This document shows positions 1 to 5,728 of a stretch of DNA of 6,845 nucleotides, piece after piece; position 1 is the stretch's first letter; each line of letters starts with the position of its first letter. Both the position numbers and the translations under genes were made by a program. The DNA is from Hyphomicrobiales bacterium (GTDB taxonomy: Bacteria > Pseudomonadota > Alphaproteobacteria > Rhizobiales > JALURZ01), in contig JALURZ010000005.1 of NCBI GenBank assembly GCA_027058735.1, positions 1 to 6,845 of the forward strand, written 5' to 3'. The notes under the pieces were generated by a model. It was given only the letters and a program-made list of their open reading frames with translations, was not told the origin of the DNA and ran no database searches.

Positions 1-145
1 GTGCCGCAGGACACAGACAGCCCCAACCCGAAACTGTTGCCGATGGCGCAGACCCGCTCGCCATCGGCGGCGATGTTGCGCCGGGCGAGCGGGTCTGCGC
101 CATCGGCAACAGTTTCGGGTTGGGGCTGTCTGTGTCCTGCGGCAC
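1..145. repeat. Long near-perfect inverted repeat at the window edge, probable fold-back artefact
   Basis: Bases 1-62 are the exact reverse complement of bases 84-145, separated by a 21-base spacer (63-83). The right arm lies in frame in a protease gene and encodes a conserved HtrA segment. The left arm gives no protease-like sequence before about base 51. From 51 the frame reads DPLAIGGD, which fits the family just ahead of the right arm. So GACCCGCTCGCC (51-62) and GGCGAGCGGGTC (84-95) look like a natural 12-base inverted repeat within the gene, and the other 50 bases of matching arm look like a copied-back strand. Such structures arise from amplification or assembly chimeras at contig ends. 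A genuine genomic palindrome cannot be excluded from sequence alone. Confidence 0.93.
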
Positions 146-662
146 GGTGTCGGCGGTGGGCAGGGCGGGCGTCGGGTTCAATGCGGTGGAAGATTTTATC
201 CAGACGGATGCGGCGATCAATCCCGGTGCGTCCGGCGGTGCGCTGGTTGGCGCGGACGGCCGGCTGGTGGGCCTTCTGTCCGCGATTTTCACCAAGAATT
301 CGGATGCCAATGTGGGAGTGAATTTTGCTGTTTCCGCATCCCTGCTGTCTTATGTGGCCGGCGAGATGCGTGACAGGGGCGCGGTGCGGTGGCGTTTCGG
401 CGGGTTCGCGGCGCGGGCCTATCCGCCGCCGGGCGCGGTGGGCGAGATGGCCGCGGAAGTCATCAGATTGCGGCCCGGCGGGCCGGCGGAAGCGGCGGGC
501 CTGAAAATTGGCGATCGCATCACCCGGGCGGCCGGGCGGCGGGTGCGCAACCCCGCCCAGTTGCGTGCGATTATGGGTCTTGCGCTGCCCGCTGGCGATG
601 TGGAACTGATAGTCATGAGGGCGGGCAGAACGATGACGCTGAGGATAGCGCAAGGCCGATAG
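51..662 (+). CDS. HtrA/DegP-like serine protease with one PDZ domain (5'-truncated)
   Basis: This is the C-terminal part of a trypsin-like (S1C, HtrA/DegP type) protease, a family that acts in the periplasm or envelope in protein quality control. The frame reads DPLAIGGD, then GERVCAIGNSFGLG, matching the conserved HtrA strand before the active-site loop. The motif QTDAAINPGASGGALV carries the likely catalytic serine (codon 231-233), with Ala where most family members have Asn (GNSGG). A PDZ domain follows from about base 420 to the end, including RPGGPAEAAGLKIGDRI. The catalytic His and Asp and any signal peptide would lie upstream and are missing. The frame stays open to the window edge, but bases before about 51 belong to a fold-back palindrome and are probably not real coding sequence. 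It is followed by the DUF6494 gene after 45 bases on the same strand. Confidence 0.88.
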   Translation, partial: DPLAIGGDVAPGERVCAIGNSFGLGLSVSCGTVSAVGRAGVGFNAVEDFIQTDAAINPGASGGALVGADGRLVGLLSAIFTKNSDANVGVNFAVSASLLSYVAGEMRDRGAVRWRFGGFAARAYPPPGAVGEMAAEVIRLRPGGPAEAAGLKIGDRITRAAGRRVRNPAQLRAIMGLALPAGDVELIVMRAGRTMTLRIAQGR

Positions 663-693
663 CGCCGCTCCCGCCCGCACAACCGACCGTAAC

Positions 694-698
694 AAGGA
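694..698 (+). promoter_or_regulatory. Ribosome binding site of the DUF6494 gene
   Basis: AAGGA lies nine bases before the ATG at 708. It is one of the clearer Shine-Dalgarno matches in the window and supports that start. Confidence 0.6.
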
Positions 699-707
699 AC
701 CGCTGCA

Positions 708-899
708 ATGGACCAGGACAAATTCAACATGTCGATACGCAAATTTCTCAAGGAGGTGGGGGTCACGTCACAGCAACGCATAGAACAGGCGGTTCGTGAC
801 GCCGGGCTTGATGAGGGGCGGATTCGCCTGCGCGTGCGCCTGACTGCCGACGGGCTCGGCCTCGATCATGTGGTCGAGGGCACCATTGAGCTTGACTGA
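708..899 (+). CDS. DUF6494 family small protein
   Basis: This 63-residue protein has the look of the DUF6494 family: an N-terminal FNMSIRKFLKEVGVTSQ segment, a helix starting QRIEQAVRDAG, then a strand-rich half with RIRLRVRLTADGLGLDH and a VEGTIELD ending. Length is full for the family. There is no cysteine, signal peptide or membrane segment, so it is probably a soluble cytoplasmic protein. The biochemical role is unknown. The ATG at 708 has a good ribosome binding site, and the gene ends 18 bases before the ligase-like gene, which suggests a shared transcript. The family assignment rests on recognising the conserved N-terminal segment. Confidence 0.87.
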   Translation: MDQDKFNMSIRKFLKEVGVTSQQRIEQAVRDAGLDEGRIRLRVRLTADGLGLDHVVEGTIELD

Positions 900-917
900 G
901 CCGAACCGCTGTTGGCC

Positions 918-1664
918 ATGGATCACCAGCAACCGACTTTCCCCCCCCTGCTGAGGGGCATCGCGGTGGCGGGTGGCGGCGATCCGTTTTGCGTCGCCAT
1001 CAGGAAAGCCCGCAGCGGCGCGGCCGGCGCGGGCGATCTGTTCTGGAGTGAAGACAATGCGCGGCTCGCTCTGGCGATTGTGCTGGAACCGGAAGTCAGT
1101 TCGACGGCCTCATTGCACATGCTGTTTGCGGTGCTGCTGGGACTAGGCGACGCCCTGGCGGCGCTGGCGCCGCCCGAAACCGATCTGTCCTTCCGCTGGC
1201 CCCTCGACATCCAGGTCAATCAGGCCCGCGTCGGATCGCTCGGTGCGGCGCTGCCGGAGGGGGCGGACGGCGACAGCGTGCCGGACTGGCTGGTGGTCGC
1301 GGCGGATCTGGCGGTTTTGCCCGCGCCGGGAAGCGGCGAACCCGGCGATCACCCTGAGCGCACGTCGCTGCTGGAAGAAGGGTTTGCGGAAGTCACGCAT
1401 GTCCAGCTTCTGGAAGCGGCGTCCCGGCATATGCTGGCCTGGATCCACAGGTGGAGCGAGGAGGGCTTCGGGCCCTTGCATCAGCGCTGGCTGGCACATG
1501 CGGAAAACCACAATGAGACAATCACGCTGCGCCATGGCGGCAAGCGCTGCGAAGGCGTGTTTACGGGCCTTGACGAAGACGGCAATTTGCTGCTGCGCGC
1601 GGCGGATGGCGGAATGAAAGCGCTGGCCCTGATGGATGCGGTCCGGCGCGGCGCGGGGACATGA
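918..1664 (+). CDS. Biotin/lipoate-protein-ligase-like protein (DUF4444 family)
   Basis: The protein has 248 residues from the ATG at 918, or 250 from an in-frame TTG at 912; I prefer ATG, and neither has a strong ribosome binding site. It resembles biotin protein ligases (BirA fold). Numbering from the TTG start, FRWPLDIQVNQARVGSL (about 94-110) matches the BirA KWPNDxYxxxxKxxGI segment, LLEAASRHMLAWIHRWSEEG (166-185) matches the central helix, and residues 203-245, with GVFTGLDEDGNLLLR, match the SH3-like C-terminal domain. The GRGRRGRxW ligand loop is absent (residues 36-45 read AAGAGDLFW instead), the WPND Asn is Leu, and the catalytic Lys position is Arg. The fold is likely; ligase activity is doubtful. 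It overlaps the next start (ATGATGA), so translation is coupled. Confidence 0.87.
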   Translation: MDHQQPTFPPLLRGIAVAGGGDPFCVAIRKARSGAAGAGDLFWSEDNARLALAIVLEPEVSSTASLHMLFAVLLGLGDALAALAPPETDLSFRWPLDIQVNQARVGSLGAALPEGADGDSVPDWLVVAADLAVLPAPGSGEPGDHPERTSLLEEGFAEVTHVQLLEAASRHMLAWIHRWSEEGFGPLHQRWLAHAENHNETITLRHGGKRCEGVFTGLDEDGNLLLRAADGGMKALALMDAVRRGAGT

Positions 1665-2146
1665 TGAAATTTCTGCGCACCATCCGCTTCGACGACAGCG
1701 ACGCGCGCGTTTTCGATATGGCGGCGCCGGGCGATGAGTGGGCGATCTCGGGTGCGTTTGAATTCGCCGATCTCGAAGACGCCGCGCTGAGGGGCAGGAC
1801 ACGGCAGGCTTTCGCCAATGGCTTTCTGGGGCTGCCGTCCTTCGGCCGCTCCACCTTTGCCGCCGTCGCGGATATGGACGAGGGCACGCATGATGAACTG
1901 ATCGGGGTTTTGAGCCGCCATCTGGAGGATGCATATGGTGCGCCGGATGCGCATGCGGCGCGCGAGGCCGCGCGGGCGGAACTGGCGTTTGTCGCCGATC
2001 TTTGCGGGGCCAGACCGCTCAACACGGTGTTCACGGTGCGCCGGGTGCTGGAACAGGGCGCCATCCGCGAGGAGTTTCGCGAGATCTCGCCGCCCGGCGA
2101 ACGGCCCCACGCGAAGATCTGGGAGATCCAAGATGACGGGGCGTGA
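1661..2146 (+). CDS. DUF6505 family protein
   Basis: This 161-residue protein matches my recollection of the DUF6505 family: an N-terminal KFLRTIRFDDSDARVFDMAA segment, then a GDEWAISGAFEFAD strand, ARQAF/FLGLPSFGRST-type residues near the middle, a long helical segment (about 80-115), and a C-terminal GAIREEFREI. It has a single Cys at about position 115 and no signal or membrane segment. Function is unknown. The first ATG (1661) overlaps the stop of the ligase-like gene (TGA 1662-1664), and a second in-frame ATG at 1664 is equally possible. The end overlaps the DUF6352 gene by 14 bases. It sits tightly between two families with the same genomic habit, so it probably works with them. Confidence 0.86.
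   Translation: MMKFLRTIRFDDSDARVFDMAAPGDEWAISGAFEFADLEDAALRGRTRQAFANGFLGLPSFGRSTFAAVADMDEGTHDELIGVLSRHLEDAYGAPDAHAAREAARAELAFVADLCGARPLNTVFTVRRVLEQGAIREEFREISPPGERPHAKIWEIQDDGA
2121..2125 (+). promoter_or_regulatory. Ribosome binding site deciding the DUF6352 start
   Basis: GGGAG is seven bases upstream of the ATG at 2133. It picks this start over in-frame ATGs further upstream (from 1929), which would run through the DUF6505 gene and give an Arg-rich shadow translation. Confidence 0.55.
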
Positions 2147-3152
2147 GTTCTGGAAATCAGCGGGGCTGCGCCTATTCGAGCCCGACGGTGCCGGGCGTCT
2201 GCCGGTCAGCGGCGATTTTCTGCGGGCGTATTACACCCGGCCTGAGATTCATCCCGTCGAGGGCTCCTGCAAATACGAGCATGCCCTGTTCGAGAAGCTG
2301 ATGATCGATCCCTTCGTGGCCGTCGAGGATGACGACCTGGCGCCAATCGAGGATGAGGATGCGCGCGAAAACTATGCAGTTGTGCTCGGATTTCGCGATC
2401 ATCTGGTGGAGCACCGGACCCTGGAGGCGGCCTATCTCGCCTTTGCCCGGGGCGCGAAGGTGAATGTTCCCGCGATCTTTCTGGACCAGATGGTGCATGT
2501 AATCCTGCATCAGATCCTGCGTGGCGTTGACGATCCCATGCGGCTGCGCGCGGCGGAACTGTTTTTCCGCGAGCAGAATGTCAATGTGGATGAGGGCCGC
2601 ATCATGCTGGCGGACCGTGAAATTGTCGAGATGTATGCCAGGACCGGCGGCGCGGGAGGGCTGGGGCAACTCCTTGTCGAGAGCGGCACGGCGATGAAAT
2701 CGGTGGCGCTCGATGTTCTGGATGATGACAATGCCGGGCTCTACTGGGAGCGCAGCGACCGCTTCGACACGGTGATCGATTTTCGTTTCACCGAGCCCGC
2801 GCTCGATGCCTTCGCGCGGGTTGTGGAGGCCTGGGTGCGGCATTTTTTCGATATCGAAACGCGGGTTCAGCCAATGCAGCGCATCGACGATGAGGCGTGG
2901 CGCTGGCATATTGGGCTTGATGTCGATGCAACGCGCATTCTCAACGCGCTGTACCGGGGCGAGGAGGTCGATGAGGGCGCGCTGAGCCGGATTATCGCGT
3001 TGTTGCAGATGAATGTCCTCGATCCGGCGAATCTGCGCGAGGATATTCGTGGCCGTCCAGTCTATCTGGGTCTGGCCATGAGCGCGAACAAGACGGTCAG
3101 GATGAAACCGCAAAACCTGCTCGCCAACCTGCCGCTGGCAGGGGAAGCCTGA
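2133..3152 (+). CDS. DUF6352 family protein
   Basis: The product is a 339-residue, largely helical, acidic protein matching the DUF6352 family. Landmarks are REFWKSAGLRLFEPD at 4-18, DFLRAYYTRPEIHPVEGSC at 28-46, FLDQMVHVILHQILRG at 116-131 with two closely spaced His, a helical REQNVNVDEGRIMLADREIV region at 146-165, WRWHIGLDVDATRILNALYR at 256-275, and GRPVYLGLAMSAN at 307-319. Its only Cys is at 46. No signal peptide or membrane helix is visible, so a cytoplasmic location is likely. Function is unknown. The frame is open from 1929, but the stretch before 2133 is low-complexity shadow and the conserved protein begins at 2133 with a ribosome binding site. Its stop overlaps the next start (TGATG). 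Confidence 0.88.
   Translation: MTGREFWKSAGLRLFEPDGAGRLPVSGDFLRAYYTRPEIHPVEGSCKYEHALFEKLMIDPFVAVEDDDLAPIEDEDARENYAVVLGFRDHLVEHRTLEAAYLAFARGAKVNVPAIFLDQMVHVILHQILRGVDDPMRLRAAELFFREQNVNVDEGRIMLADREIVEMYARTGGAGGLGQLLVESGTAMKSVALDVLDDDNAGLYWERSDRFDTVIDFRFTEPALDAFARVVEAWVRHFFDIETRVQPMQRIDDEAWRWHIGLDVDATRILNALYRGEEVDEGALSRIIALLQMNVLDPANLREDIRGRPVYLGLAMSANKTVRMKPQNLLANLPLAGEA
3140..3146 (+). promoter_or_regulatory. Ribosome binding site of the small membrane protein
   Basis: AGGGGAA lies five bases before the ATG at 3152 and fourteen before the alternative ATG at 3161, so it favours 3152. Confidence 0.55.
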
Positions 3153-3454
3153 TGCCGGCGATGAAATCGTCAACGCCGCATTTTCTCGACCGTCCCGCCG
3201 CGCGGATCGTGGCGATTGGCGTGATCGCGCTGGCGCTGGCCGCCCTTGCGGCGATCCACCGGGACGATCTTTTCGGCACGGAACCGCAGCCTGAAACCCT
3301 CAATCCCGAATTTGTCAAATGCCGCGATGAGCGGGTTGCCCAGATTGCGGAAATGTACAGCGAGGGCGTGATCTCGCAGCGGCAACGCCAGCAGTTCGAA
3401 GCCCGCGCGATCGCTCTTTGTGCATCCAGCTTTCCGCCGGATGCGGCAAGATGA
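3152..3454 (+). CDS. Small membrane-anchored protein with two cysteines, unknown function
   Basis: I do not recognise a named family. The 100-residue product has a basic N-terminus, one hydrophobic helix at about 19-35 (rich in Ala, Ile, Leu), then a hydrophilic region of about 65 residues. By the positive-inside rule this points to a single-pass inner-membrane protein with its C-terminal part in the periplasm. The soluble part contains FVKCRDERVAQIAEMYSEG and RQRQQFEARAIALC, with Cys at 57 and 90, near each end of a probable helical hairpin; in the periplasm they could form a disulfide. It starts in the stop codon of the DUF6352 gene and is the last gene of the operon. An ATG at 3161 would shorten it by three residues. 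Confidence 0.8.
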   Translation: MPAMKSSTPHFLDRPAARIVAIGVIALALAALAAIHRDDLFGTEPQPETLNPEFVKCRDERVAQIAEMYSEGVISQRQRQQFEARAIALCASSFPPDAAR

Positions 3455-3460
3455 GGGGGG

Positions 3461-5578
3461 CTATTTCTCTTTGAGGAAGTCGTCCGGCGTCAGGGCGGCG
3501 GGCTTGCCGTCCTGCTCCGGGTCCTTGCTGCTGAGGTAGTCCTCGGTGGTGCGCGGGCGTGGCCGCGGCGCGGCGGCGAACGGGTCATTGCCCATTTCCG
3601 CCTGGGCCATGATGCGGCAGTCGTCGCACATGCGGATCAGGTCAGTGGTATCTTTTTTCTGGAACATCCAGTGCTTGCCGCTCAATTTCTCGATCACCCG
3701 TTCCACCGAACTTCTGGTGCCGAATTCCCTGCCGCAGCGAATGCAGCTATAGGGCTCTTCTTCATGCAGGACCACCGGCGCCATGGCCTCGGCGGTGAAA
3801 TTGTAGCGCGGTTCCAGCGCAATCGCGCTTTCCGGGCAGGTGGTGCGGCATATTCCGCATTGGACGCAGGCCTGTTCCACGAAGCGGACTTCGGGTGCAT
3901 CGGGATTGTCCTGCAGCGCGTTCGCCGGGCAGGTGGCGACGCATGCAAGACACAGGGTGCACCCCTCCTGATCGATATGGATGCGGCCATAGGGGGCGCC
4001 ATCGGGCAGCGCGACGATCTCGGCGGTCGCGGGTGCGGTCTTGTTGAGATGCGCGAACGCGAGGCGCGCCAGCTCGCGCTTGCCGGCGGGCGGAGTGAAA
4101 ACCCCGGGCTTGAGCGCCTTGCGCCTGCCTGAGCCGTTCAGCGCCTGTTCCACCTGTTCGGGATCGTCCTCGATCAACAGCCGAACCTGGGGATCGCCAT
4201 CATGCCCGAGGGCGCCCATGAACTGGTTGACGAGCGCAATTTCCGCTGCAAGTCCGCTCAGGCCGTCGCGCTGCGAGGGGTGCGCGAGAACCAGGATCTG
4301 CCCGAAGCCCGAGGCGAGCGCGCCGGCCAGCACGTCATGGCCGGTCTGCCCGATTTCATTGACAGACAGCGGGATCACGTTGTCCGGAAGTCCCTGTCCA
4401 AACCGCGCCAGCGCGCAAATCATGTCGGCGCCGCGCCGCTCGTCATGAAGCAGCAGGACCGGCCGCCTGCCGCCCGCCTCGCGGTAGGTGCGCGCCAGGA
4501 CCTGGATGCGGCGCACCAGGTCCTCGCGCCCCGGATAGTCGTAAGCCGCCGCACCCGTGGGGCAGACCGAACTGCAAAACCCGCAGCCACCGCAGACAGC
4601 CGCCTCGATGGCGACAACGTCGCCCGCGCTGGTGATGGCGGAGGCCGGGCACAGGTCCAGGCATTTGTTGCAGCCGGCCTGCTGATTGCGCGAGTGGGCG
4701 CAGATTGCCGGGTCATGGCGCACATAGATGGGTTTGTCGAACTCGCCCACGAGATCGGAAATCTGGAACATGGCGCGGGCGATTTCCGCGGGGCGGTCCG
4801 GATCGACATGAAAATACCCCTCGCGGTGGGCGGCGGCCGGCACCAGCGGATCACCGCCCGACATGTCGAAAATCAGATCGCAGCGCGACGTGGCGCCATC
4901 CCGCGCCATGACAAATTCAAGACCGGACCGCGATGAGGGGACGAGCGGCGCATAGCCGTCGACGGTCACGCTGAACGCGCCGAAATGGCCCTGAACTCCG
5001 GCGATCCGGCCGGTGTGGACCGGCACGTCGCTGAGCGCAGGGGGCATCGCGTCGCCGGGTGTTTCGAGCAGCAGCGAAACATTGAGGCGCCCCGCCAGTT
5101 CGCGTGCCGCGTCGAGCGCCGCCTGCCCGGAGCCGTAGACAAGGCAAACACCCCGGGAGAGAAGCGTGATGGTGCCCGCCGGCCGCGTCTCCAGCGCGGC
5201 CTCGGCCAGCAGCGCCGCCATTTTGGGCAGCGCCTTTGCCGGCGCCTTGCACCAGCCGGCGCGTTCGCGAATATTGGTGAAGGCCAGTTGCGTATCCGAG
5301 CGCGTATCCTCGCCCAGTTCGCGAAACAGCGGCGCTTCCTGGGTGCAGGCCACCAGCAGCGGTTCGCCGTCGTTCACCGCGCTGGTGAAACTGTCGGCCT
5401 GCGCCCGGCACAAGTGGGAAAAGACGGTGGGCTTTTCGGCGCTCCCCAGCGCTTTTGCGAGCCTGGCGCCATCGATTTTCATGGTGCCTTCGCAATCGCA
5501 CACAAGCACCTTGTAGCCGGCAATGGTCAGGCCGGTGCCTGCTTTTTCTTCCTCGCCGCTCTTGTTCGCCCTCGTCAC
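3461..5578 (-). CDS. Multi-cluster 4Fe-4S protein with HdrA-like N-terminal domain
   Basis: This 705-residue polyferredoxin is probably a cytoplasmic electron carrier. Residues about 20-112 resemble the N-terminal domain of heterodisulfide reductase HdrA (VLVCDCEG, SHLCR, VACTQEAPLFRE, NIRERAGWC; Cys 27, 29, 57, 78, 110). Residues 138-172 look Rossmann-like (VYGSGQAALDAA), but the HdrA flavin domain is not evident. First ferredoxin pair: C293-x9-C303-x2-C306-x3-C310-P and C329-x2-C332-x2-C335-x3-C339-P. Second pair: C540/543/546/550 and C571/574/577/581, both standard CxxCxxCxxxCP. Residues 612-654 hold CIRC and CDDC, a probable zinc or extra cluster site. The tail is hydrophilic. The GTG start at 5578 follows an in-frame upstream stop, and its AGGGA is only one base away, so the start is uncertain. 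Such proteins commonly neighbour DUF3305/DUF3306 and formate dehydrogenase genes. Confidence 0.9.
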   Translation of the reverse strand: MTRANKSGEEEKAGTGLTIAGYKVLVCDCEGTMKIDGARLAKALGSAEKPTVFSHLCRAQADSFTSAVNDGEPLLVACTQEAPLFRELGEDTRSDTQLAFTNIRERAGWCKAPAKALPKMAALLAEAALETRPAGTITLLSRGVCLVYGSGQAALDAARELAGRLNVSLLLETPGDAMPPALSDVPVHTGRIAGVQGHFGAFSVTVDGYAPLVPSSRSGLEFVMARDGATSRCDLIFDMSGGDPLVPAAAHREGYFHVDPDRPAEIARAMFQISDLVGEFDKPIYVRHDPAICAHSRNQQAGCNKCLDLCPASAITSAGDVVAIEAAVCGGCGFCSSVCPTGAAAYDYPGREDLVRRIQVLARTYREAGGRRPVLLLHDERRGADMICALARFGQGLPDNVIPLSVNEIGQTGHDVLAGALASGFGQILVLAHPSQRDGLSGLAAEIALVNQFMGALGHDGDPQVRLLIEDDPEQVEQALNGSGRRKALKPGVFTPPAGKRELARLAFAHLNKTAPATAEIVALPDGAPYGRIHIDQEGCTLCLACVATCPANALQDNPDAPEVRFVEQACVQCGICRTTCPESAIALEPRYNFTAEAMAPVVLHEEEPYSCIRCGREFGTRSSVERVIEKLSGKHWMFQKKDTTDLIRMCDDCRIMAQAEMGNDPFAAAPRPRPRTTEDYLSSKDPEQDGKPAALTPDDFLKEK

Positions 5579-5610
5579 GTCCCTGCCCGAACCTGGATAG
5601 GAAAAGAACG

Positions 5611-5642
5611 ATCATAACACCTTATTGGTTTGTCCGTGCCAA
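5611..5642 (-). promoter_or_regulatory. Possible promoter of the 4Fe-4S gene
   Basis: On the minus strand TATGAT (5616-5611) is one mismatch from a sigma-70 -10 box and lies about 30 bases before the GTG start. The best upstream partner is TTGGCA (5642-5637), but the 20-base spacer is too long for a good promoter. The same bases also read TTGGCACG, the -24 half of a sigma-54 site, with CC rather than GC at the -12 position. Neither reading is convincing alone. Confidence 0.25.
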
Positions 5643-5662
5643 TCAACATTCCGCATTGTGGT

Positions 5663-5691
5663 TTGACGCAACGCGCGGGCCGCTGTTTCAT
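5663..5691 (+). promoter_or_regulatory. Possible sigma-70-type promoter of the DUF3305-DUF3306 genes
   Basis: TTGACG (5663-5668) is followed after 17 bases by TTTCAT (5686-5691). The -35 match is good and the -10 match is poor (three of six). Transcription would begin near 5698, just ahead of a GAGGA at 5711-5715 and the ATG at 5729, which supports the shorter start of the DUF3305 gene. Confidence 0.25.
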
Positions 5692-5710
5692 AGGCGGGCA
5701 GGTGCAACAA

Positions 5711-5715
5711 GAGGA
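5711..5715 (+). promoter_or_regulatory. Candidate ribosome binding site of the DUF3305 gene
   Basis: GAGGA lies 13 bases before the ATG at 5729. The spacing is longer than ideal, but no comparable site precedes the alternative upstream TTG at 5630. Confidence 0.35.
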
Positions 5716-5728
5716 TATCCCGGGCCCG

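Noticed and set aside
1..321. Open frame of 106 codons at the left edge on the + strand
   Set aside because: It runs across the palindrome in a different frame from the protease, is Arg/Ser/Trp-rich and shows no domain; it is a shadow.
1143..2131. Long minus-strand open frames opposite the ligase-like and DUF6505 genes
   Set aside because: Arg/Pro/Ala-rich compositional shadows that contradict two clear + strand genes.
1929..2132. Upstream extension of the DUF6352 frame
   Set aside because: The translation is Arg-rich shadow of the DUF6505 gene; the family-like N-terminus and ribosome binding site start at 2133.
2172..3173. 333-codon minus-strand open frame opposite DUF6352
   Set aside because: It is the antisense shadow of a well-recognised gene, common in GC-rich DNA, with no recognisable domain.
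3422..3444. GCATCC...GGATGC hairpin as a terminator
   Set aside because: The six-base stem has an 11-base loop and no T-run on either strand; it lies inside coding sequence.
4202..4936. 244-codon + strand open frame inside the 4Fe-4S gene
   Set aside because: It overlaps the Cys-rich ferredoxin coding strand and looks compositional only.
5624..5646. FNR/Anr-type box in the divergent region
   Set aside because: Only the ATCAA half (5642-5646) fits; there is no TTGAT half at the required N4 spacing.
5630..5728. TTG-initiated N-terminal extension of DUF3305
   Set aside because: The extra 33 residues are not family-like, overlap the divergent promoter region and lack a ribosome binding site.
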